From: Stramenopiles sp. TOSAG23-2
Taxonomy: Eukaryota; Sar
DNA length: 14,808 nt
NCBI GenBank assembly: GCA_900128395.1
Contig: LT649743.1
Span: 1-14,808 of the forward strand
Direction: 5' to 3'
The notes beneath the pieces were generated by a model that did not search any database, was not told the origin of the DNA, and saw only the letters and a list, made by a program, of their open reading frames with translations. Positions 1 through 5,561 of the stretch are shown here, piece after piece. How positions within the stretch are numbered: position 1 is the stretch's first letter; each line of letters opens with the position of its first letter. A program made the translations under genes and the position numbers.

Positions 1-2
1 AG

Positions 3-455
3 TATATTACTAATCGTGATGTGAATGGCTACAGAGATGATATGACATTGAAAGATATGGTGAGTCAAGTCGGTAGTACTAGTCTTGGTAATGAACGTAC
101 ACCTTTAATGATGGCTGCATCAAACGAACATTTCCAAACAGTTAAATATTTAATTGAACAAGGTGAAACTGATCCTAATATTGCAAATAGTGTTGGAGAG
201 AATGCATTACATTTTGCAGCACGTATTAACAGAACAAATACTGAGTTGATTGGATTATTATTAACTAATATGCCTCTTAATAGCATTAATAAGAAGACGT
301 CCAGGGGACACACTCCCCTGGACTATGCATATATTAATTATAGTCCAATTCGCCGAGAGATCATTGCACTTTTACGTTTAAAAGGTGGAAAAGCAAATTA
401 TTATGATGCAAATGGTAGAAATGTAGGAAGAGGTAATGGTGATTTAAATCATTAA
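3..455 (+). CDS. Ankyrin-repeat protein, 3' end only (5' truncated by window edge)
   Basis: The reading frame is open from base 3 to the TAA at 453-455, so about 150 C-terminal residues of a longer protein are visible. No ATG is needed here: the first in-frame ATG (42-44) falls inside an ankyrin-like stretch and the codon at 21 is GTG. Two clear ankyrin repeats can be read (RTPLMMAASNEHFQTVKYLI and, after DPNIANSVGENALHFAARIN, a helix pair ending LIGLLL), followed by a third degenerate one (SRGHTPLDYAYIN) and a Gly/Asn-rich tail. Ankyrin repeats mediate protein-protein contact; nothing visible indicates an enzyme or partner. A TACTAAT at 8-14 followed by CAG at 32-34 could be an intron 3' end, in which case coding would begin near 35, but the upstream codons also read as ankyrin-like. 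The gene converges on the minus-strand gene at 702. Confidence 0.75.
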   Translation, partial: YITNRDVNGYRDDMTLKDMVSQVGSTSLGNERTPLMMAASNEHFQTVKYLIEQGETDPNIANSVGENALHFAARINRTNTELIGLLLTNMPLNSINKKTSRGHTPLDYAYINYSPIRREIIALLRLKGGKANYYDANGRNVGRGNGDLNH

Positions 456-701
456 AACAGGAGAGGAGAGATAAAGTGCGTGTGTGTCTAGATGTGTTCA
501 TTGTATCTTCCATTTTTTTATAAACACACACAATATCATGATAATGATACAAAAATATCTCTCTCACTTTCTATAATATGTCTCCCATATAAATACAAAA
601 ACAGATTGACAGCCTGATTTTTTCATCTTAATAACCATATACGATCGTATCATAAATGTCTGAACAAAACTTCATGCATATAAATATAATATATATAACG
701 A

Positions 702-2684
702 TCATTTTCCCACACCTTTTAACATACCCCATTTTTTTAAACGTTTTAATCTTTTCCATTTACTATGTACAATACCAACTAATTTTTCAGTTGATGCAAT
801 TTCTTTTTCAATACCTTTAACATTTTTTAAATATAATTTTTCATTAAATTGTTTAACAAGATTTTGTACCCGTCGATGTTCCATAATAATGGTTGTTGGT
901 GGAAATTCATTGTTTTTTAAACGTTCTGTTAAACAATGTGAACACATGGTAACGATGCCTCCTAATTGTTTCACATCAACTGTTTTGGGTGTTCGCATCA
1001 ATGTGATACAAAATGGGCATGCAAGATCATAAAATATACCTTCCGTTGCTTCTTTTACTTTACGCCATTTTTTTGACATGACTTGTACTGCATGGATTAA
1101 TTTTGGATCTAATGGTATATCTTCTTTTTCTTGTAATTGTTTCAATTTATATTTTAACTTCTTTAATTTTTCATTTTTTTTATTTAATATATCCTGATTG
1201 GATTTTAAATATTTCCTAATTTTTTCACTTTCACGACTTTGTAGAAGAAAAATATCATCAAACAATTCTGTTTCATATTTAATCGCTTCATTTAAATTAT
1301 TTTGTATCGTTTTAAATTTTGCACGTTGTAAATGCATTTCCACTTTATAACGTTCTTGTAAATGTGCTAATTTTGTTTCTTTTGTATATCTGGATTCAGT
1401 TTCAATTTCTATTTTTTGACGAAATCGATTGACTAATTCTGTCGTACGTCGAACGTCTACAAAACCAGATTGTTTCAATTCAACGATTTCATCCGTTAAT
1501 TCAGAAATCCAACGTTTAAATTGTTCTTTAATCCAATCTTTTGCACGATTACCTTGACGTTTTAAACTAGTGGATTTGAAATTAAAACGACGTGTTTGTT
1601 GTACTAATTTACGTTGAAAGACACGTGTTACATGTTCACCCCATTCATATGTACGTTTTTCAATTTCATCATTTAAACGATCATCATGTAAAGTATGTCC
1701 CGTGATCATGTTTATATTGTTATTATTATGTATAGAATTATGTTCTTGTTGCTGTTGAGAAGTTGATAATCTACTACTACCATCATCATATATAGTACTA
1801 ATATTATTAATATTATTATTTTTCATCATATTCTGTTTTGATGGATTTGGTGTTAATACAACAGATGAACCTGGTGTTGTCCATGCTGTACCATAATTCC
1901 CCGCATCGTCGTCTTCTTCTTCTTCTTCTGATGCTTGTTGTTGTATTTCTTGTTGAACATCGTTATTATTATCATAAAATGTATTATTAATATAGTTATT
2001 TGTATGGATTTCTGGTCGTTCTTCAACGTCATTGTTATTATTATTATTATTATTATGAATTTGTTGATCTAATACTGATGGTGTAGTAGTAATAATAGTA
2101 TTAATAATATTTCGACTTCGTGTATTTTTTTTATTTGATGGTGCGATAATGGTTTGTATATTACCATTACGTATATTATTCATTAATTCAGTACGTTTAT
2201 TTAAATGTTTCATTGCTTGTTTCAAACGCCTTTCTTGTGTTGTAGTTTCTTTTTGAAATAATTGTTGACGTCTTTCACGTGGGTTTTTATGGTTTGTTAA
2301 TGTTTTTTGAATATTATTTGCAGATGGACGTTTTGGTTTTCTTCTATTATTATTATTATTATAAGTATCTTGCTGTTGTTGTAATTTCATTTGAAAATAT
2401 TGTTTTGTATATATTTGTCTATTTTTATTTTTTAAGTCGTGTATACGTCCATGTATTTTATTTGGTGTTGTTGTACGTATATATTTTGCATTTTTAGCAG
2501 ATGATGAATGTAGATTTGTTGCATCGTTTGTTATACCTTTACGTATAATTGTTGTTTTTTTATTTTTATATTTTGATGGTACTTGTACTAATTGTACATT
2601 AACTTGTGGAAATTGTTTTGCAACCGATGGTATAGCTGGATATCCTCTCTCCAGCCCTTCCACTATATTTCGTATTGGCCACAT
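702..2684 (-). CDS. Asn/Gln-rich coiled-coil protein with C-terminal RING/U-box-like region
   Basis: Single-exon 660-residue ORF. I do not recognise an orthologue. Residues 1-40 are non-repetitive and possibly conserved (starts MWPIRNIVEGLERGYPAIPS). Residues 100-330 are low complexity (poly-Asn, poly-Gln, acidic 253-260). Residues 335-520 are strongly helical, Lys/Glu/Gln-rich, and read as coiled coil. Near the C-terminus come C556-x2-C559, then C581-x2-C584 with H583, followed by PPTTIIMEHRRVQNLVKQF. The order CPFC...CSHC followed by a Pro-rich loop and an amphipathic VQNLVKQF helix is reminiscent of a RING or U-box fold, but one set of zinc ligands is missing, so it could equally be a four-Cys zinc finger. 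If RING-like, a coiled-coil E3 ubiquitin ligase is a reasonable inference; unproven. The ATG follows a CAA/CCA-rich leader. The gene is divergent from the mL45-like gene. Confidence 0.72.
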   Translation of the reverse strand: MWPIRNIVEGLERGYPAIPSVAKQFPQVNVQLVQVPSKYKNKKTTIIRKGITNDATNLHSSSAKNAKYIRTTTPNKIHGRIHDLKNKNRQIYTKQYFQMKLQQQQDTYNNNNNRRKPKRPSANNIQKTLTNHKNPRERRQQLFQKETTTQERRLKQAMKHLNKRTELMNNIRNGNIQTIIAPSNKKNTRSRNIINTIITTTPSVLDQQIHNNNNNNNNDVEERPEIHTNNYINNTFYDNNNDVQQEIQQQASEEEEEDDDAGNYGTAWTTPGSSVVLTPNPSKQNMMKNNNINNISTIYDDGSSRLSTSQQQQEHNSIHNNNNINMITGHTLHDDRLNDEIEKRTYEWGEHVTRVFQRKLVQQTRRFNFKSTSLKRQGNRAKDWIKEQFKRWISELTDEIVELKQSGFVDVRRTTELVNRFRQKIEIETESRYTKETKLAHLQERYKVEMHLQRAKFKTIQNNLNEAIKYETELFDDIFLLQSRESEKIRKYLKSNQDILNKKNEKLKKLKYKLKQLQEKEDIPLDPKLIHAVQVMSKKWRKVKEATEGIFYDLACPFCITLMRTPKTVDVKQLGGIVTMCSHCLTERLKNNEFPPTTIIMEHRRVQNLVKQFNEKLYLKNVKGIEKEIASTEKLVGIVHSKWKRLKRLKKWGMLKGVGK

Positions 2685-2693
2685 GTTGTTGTT

Positions 2694-2722
2694 GGTGGTG
2701 GTGGTGGTGGTGGTGGTGGTGG
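2694..2722. repeat. (GGT)n microsatellite in 5' leader
   Basis: About nine uninterrupted GGT units, extended by GTT units up to the start codon at 2684. Read on the minus strand, this gives a leader of CCA triplets followed by CAA triplets directly abutting the ATG of the 702-2684 gene. Such tracts are length-variable between strains in most eukaryotes. Confidence 0.9.
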
Positions 2723-2868
2723 GTAATAATTGGTTGATATTGTCTTGGTTTGTTTGTGTCTATCTGCACATATGTATGGCTGTATTTATTATGAAAGGTA
2801 AAAAATAATTGGTTCACATAATAAAAATATAACTGCTCTCGTCGTTGCTAGTAAAGCTGGACGGAAAG

Positions 2869-2899
2869 AAGTCTGGAAGTCCAGAAAAGTCTGGAAGTC
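2869..2899. repeat. 13-bp direct repeat pair, first copy overlapping a palindrome
   Basis: AAGTCTGGAAGTC occurs at 2869-2881 and again at 2887-2899, an 18-bp period. The first copy overlaps the inverted repeat TCTGGA-AG-TCCAGA (2872-2885). Its position inside a divergent promoter region suggests a paired protein-binding site, but that is inference. Confidence 0.55.
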
Positions 2900-3395
2900 T
2901 TTGGCCAACATTCCAACACATCTTCCGAAAATGTACTAATTTATCTTGCTATTGTATATAAACATATAATAATGTTAAAGTGAAAAAAACAACACAAAAA
3001 CTCTGTATGCCTGTATAATATGTCTGTGTAAAAACAATATTAAACGCCACCCACCCCTTCCCGGTTTCTTTCCATCTTTTTGTAGTATTCTAATTCTCCG
3101 TATTCTAATCTCATTCAAGTATAAATATATGGTGAGTTAATAGGGTAATTTTCGTCGAATAATAATATCTAATAATATTTTGATATATAGATTTACATAT
3201 GATTTTGTATAACAAAGGATCACATATATCGTAAAATGGTGTGTACAATTATATATATATCTGAATCATTTCATTATTATTATTACAACATATATTACAT
3301 AATATAATAGTGGAAAATAATAATCATAACAATAATACAACAATAACGACTGGAAAAATTATTTTCTTTCGTTTGAAAAACTAAAAATATAAATC

Positions 3396-4553
3396 ATGAT
3401 GTTACGACAAATTATAAATGTAAGAAAATATGGTAGAAGCAATAAAATGAATAAAAGAACTATGAGGACTACATTTGAACATCAAATCATATTAGCAACT
3501 AGATCTTTCCACGCTACGACATCTACATCCAATGAAGATGCGATAATCAATGCATCGCAAACATCTAGTGGTATTATCGTCGATCCATATTTACGTATTA
3601 AACAAGCACCATCATTTTTCTCTGCACCATTAGCTCGTATAAGTCATATGAGGAAACAAACATGGAAAGGTGTTAAATCAATATATGCTAGTACAATTGT
3701 GAAAAAAGAACTTGGTACGGAACCGCATAAATTTATTGATGACGCGGAAGATATATTTGTACAGTTTCATCAAGCATATAGCCAAGGAAATAAAAAGGTA
3801 GTGCGTGAATTAGTCACACCTGAATTATACCAATCATTAAAAGTTGGATTTAAAGGTAATTGGGCATTAGCAAATACGGATGATACACCATTGGAATTTC
3901 ATCAAATCAATTTGCAAAGACGTGCTGGTATACCACAATGTCGTTTATATTATCCAGATTATAAACGTGATAAAAGTGTTGGATATGCACAATTAACTGT
4001 GGTGATTTCCTCAATACAAAAACGTAGTGATAAATTTATTGTACCGCCAAAGATTAAAGAATTAACAAATCATCGTAGTAATAATAGTGGTGGCAATGCG
4101 AATGTTGATATTGTAAATGGTGTATGGAAAGAAGAATTTGATGAACAAACTGGTTTACCATATTATTGGCATACAAAAACACGTGATGTACAATGGGAAC
4201 GCCCATCAACATACATGGAAACATTTACGGAATTATATAATACACCAGATGATTTTACAGAAATAACTGTGGAAAAAGCCGATGGTTCAATTATTAGTGG
4301 TTCAATTGAAGAAGAAGAAGAGAATATATCACCATCACCACCACCACCAGCAGCAAATGAAAAGAAAAAAAAGAAGAAAAAAAAGAAACGTAGAAAACGT
4401 ACAATTGATGATGATGTAAATGATGGAACAACACAAATGGTGGATGGTAGTAAAGATCAAAACACAAATTATTTTTACAATATTGATAATATATTAGTCT
4501 TTGAACGTCCATTTCATAATAAAAATGTGCAATGGAGGTTAATGAAGATATGA
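3396..4553 (+). CDS. Mitochondrial mL45/Tim44-like protein with inserted WW domain
   Basis: 385 residues, one exon. Residues 1-40 are rich in Arg/Lys with no acidic residue before E28, and the TRSFHATTSTS stretch looks like a matrix presequence cleavage region. Residues about 105-210 match the first half of a Tim44-like (NTF2-fold) domain: the FIDDAEDIFVQFHQAYSQGN helix, the VTPELYQSL segment and the VGYAQLTVVIS strand. The family's usual final strands, ILVFERPF...QWRL (366-382), appear only at the very end. Between them lie a WW domain (243-271: W244, Y256-Y257-W258, W267, P270), an acidic run (305-309), a Pro run (315-318) and a Lys/Arg run (323-335). In mL45 this fold sits in the large subunit of the mitochondrial ribosome near the exit tunnel; Tim44 itself is an inner-membrane import factor. 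Fold, length and tail favour mL45. The start is the first of two adjacent ATGs. Confidence 0.82.
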   Translation: MMLRQIINVRKYGRSNKMNKRTMRTTFEHQIILATRSFHATTSTSNEDAIINASQTSSGIIVDPYLRIKQAPSFFSAPLARISHMRKQTWKGVKSIYASTIVKKELGTEPHKFIDDAEDIFVQFHQAYSQGNKKVVRELVTPELYQSLKVGFKGNWALANTDDTPLEFHQINLQRRAGIPQCRLYYPDYKRDKSVGYAQLTVVISSIQKRSDKFIVPPKIKELTNHRSNNSGGNANVDIVNGVWKEEFDEQTGLPYYWHTKTRDVQWERPSTYMETFTELYNTPDDFTEITVEKADGSIISGSIEEEEENISPSPPPPAANEKKKKKKKKKRRKRTIDDDVNDGTTQMVDGSKDQNTNYFYNIDNILVFERPFHNKNVQWRLMKI

Positions 4554-4630
4554 AAACATTGAAATTGCGTAAAGAAAAAAAGACGGCAATATTTGTGACA
4601 TGCCCAGAGAATATGGTGAAAAATATGGTG

Positions 4631-4656
4631 GTATCGGGCATAAGTTGCCCGGATAC
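4631..4656 (+). other. Hairpin-forming sequence downstream of the mL45-like gene
   Basis: GTATCGGGCA (4631-4640), loop TAAGT, then TGCCCGGATAC: a 10-bp stem with a single bulged G, 78 bases after the stop codon. It probably lies in the 3' UTR and could act in mRNA 3'-end formation or stability; the function is inferred. Confidence 0.5.
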
Positions 4657-4780
4657 TTGACGTATTCTAAGGCTTCTATCTAAAATATTGACCATTAAAT
4701 TTTATACTGTATGTACTCTTATTTACCTATGAAAAACTGTGTAATGGATGAGCGATCACACTTTTTCACAAATAATTGGT

Positions 4781-4867
4781 CTATTTCAGGTCCTCCAATG
4801 CTTTATTATAATCTCCGAACCTAGAAGGATCTAGGAGCAGACCTTCGACCTCGGAAATCGACTTATC
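4781..4867 (-). pseudogene. Short coding-like fragment, possibly last exon or remnant
   Basis: On the minus strand, a 28-codon open stretch ends in TAG at 4781 and reads SISEVEGLLLDPSRFGDYNK and a few more residues. Its mixed acidic/hydrophobic composition and locally higher GC differ from the Lys/Asn/Phe/Ile output of surrounding AT-rich non-coding sequence. It has no ATG; a stop (TGA at 4868-4870) lies just upstream, with a possible AG acceptor at 4862-4863. It could be a last exon or a decayed piece. No family recognised. Confidence 0.25.
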
Positions 4868-4975
4868 TCACTTTATGCCTTTAGACAATTTCCAGATCGA
4901 AAAATTGAAAATAAAAATGTTTTTACATGCCTTGGTGTTGAAAAAAATAAAAAAAAATAAATAATTGCTTCATGT

Positions 4976-5013
4976 TTGGTCAATAACGTGTATCTCTGCA
5001 AGTTATTGGCCAA
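4976..5013. other. 12-bp inverted repeat with 14-nt loop
   Basis: TTGGTCAATAAC (4976-4987) faces GTTATTGGCCAA (5002-5013), complementary except for one G:T pair. The stem is strong for AT-rich DNA and overlaps the end of the 58-codon minus-strand ORF. It could be a 3' UTR element or a mobile-element trace; no adjacent element was recognised. Confidence 0.5.
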
Positions 5014-5179
5014 TATTAAAATACAATGACAGCGCAAAATTTGTAAATTTAACCATTAATAGATGAAGTTCATCTAATACTTTAAGCAAAGACGACGCCC
5101 AGTAACAACCAAATGAAGTACCACAAACAACTACAACTTTTGATTCTTCTGAATCTATAAACCACGTATAATTCGCCAT
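5003..5179 (-). CDS. Small 58-residue ORF or gene remnant with GxSxG-like motif
   Basis: Starts with ATG (5177-5179) and ends with TAA at 5003. The first 40 residues look protein-like: a short acidic segment, a VVVV strand, then CGTSFGCYW and an amphipathic helix SLLKVLDEL. The strand-GTSFG-helix order resembles the nucleophile elbow of alpha/beta hydrolases, where Ser is the catalytic residue, but the piece is far too short for that fold and no Asp/His partners are visible. The last 15 residues look like AT-rich read-through. It may be one exon of a spliced gene (a possible acceptor CTTGCAG lies just beyond, at 4995-5001 on the minus strand), a pseudogene, or chance. Function not assigned. 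Confidence 0.25.
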   Translation of the reverse strand: MANYTWFIDSEESKVVVVCGTSFGCYWASSLLKVLDELHLLMVKFTNFALSLYFNIGQ

Positions 5180-5242
5180 TGTGTCATTTCACTCTTTCTG
5201 TTGATCAAAACAAATATTCTTTATATATTGTGTATTGTGTAT

Positions 5243-5500
5243 AAAATCACCGTCGTGCCCTTTATAAAAATGCTCAATTTCCCACAGTGCGTTAATTCAT
5301 TAGCATCTTCTTGGTTTATAAAAATAAAAATAATATGTGTGCGTCTGAAATTTTTTAAAAATAAGGTCACTAAAATCACCGTCGTGCCCTTTATAAAAAT
5401 GCTCAATTCCCAGAGTGCGTTTATGGCATTAGCATCTTCTTGGTTTATAAAAATAAAAATAATATGTGTGCGTCTGAAATTTTTTAAAAATAAGGTCACT
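5243..5500. repeat. Tandem duplication, 2 x 129 bp, with diverged core
   Basis: Copy 1 (5243-5371) and copy 2 (5372-5500) begin AAAATCACCGTCGTGCCC and end AAGGTCACT. They appear identical except for a block of about 20 bases (around 5280-5300 and 5408-5428) where several differences cluster. The unit length is a multiple of three, so open frames continue through both copies on both strands. On the minus strand the copies encode FINQEDANELTHCGK versus FINQEDANAINALWE. No similarity to a known element was recognised. Confidence 0.85.
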
Positions 5501-5561
5501 CTACAGATTACGATTGTCCGGGTCTTACTCTCTTTTATTTTTTACAAACATTTTTTTTTAA

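Larger units (their letters stand above)
2685..3395. promoter_or_regulatory. Divergent intergenic region (shared promoter region of two genes)
   Basis: A 711-bp gap separates the start codons of the minus-strand coiled-coil gene and the plus-strand mL45-like gene, so it must hold both promoters and 5' UTRs. It contains a GGT microsatellite next to the minus-strand ATG, a repeated TCTGGAAGTC motif near 2870-2900, a C-rich stretch at 3047-3062 and AT-rich runs (for example 3249-3260). No large ORF is present. Neither transcription start can be fixed from sequence. Confidence 0.6.
4554..5561. other. Convergent intergenic region between mL45-like and OTU genes
   Basis: A kilobase with no long convincing gene. 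It holds the two 3' UTRs, two strong hairpins (4631-4656 and 4976-5013), minus-strand fragments with coding-like composition (4781-4867 and 5003-5179) and a 129-bp tandem duplication (5243-5500). The plus-strand frame 5201-5905 runs through the duplication into the antisense of the OTU gene and is best read as a shadow. The region may be a decayed or multi-exon gene; no intact product could be assembled. Confidence 0.5.

Noticed and set aside
639-650. 12-bp palindrome ATACGATCGTAT in the first convergent gap
   Set aside because: Short, isolated and without a partner site; expected now and then in a window of this size.
4294-4695. 133-codon minus-strand ORF overlapping the mL45-like 3' end
   Set aside because: Antisense of Lys/Glu/Asp-rich codons gives Phe/Leu/Ser/His runs; the plus-strand frame carries the WW and Tim44-like motifs.
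4814-4855. Possible tRNA-like or structured RNA (nested TCCGA/TCGGA and CCTAG/CTAGG stems)
   Set aside because: Stems are only 5 bp, there is no GGTTCRANNCC T-arm, no D-arm and no plausible anticodon arm on either strand; the minus strand reads better as a short coding-like fragment.
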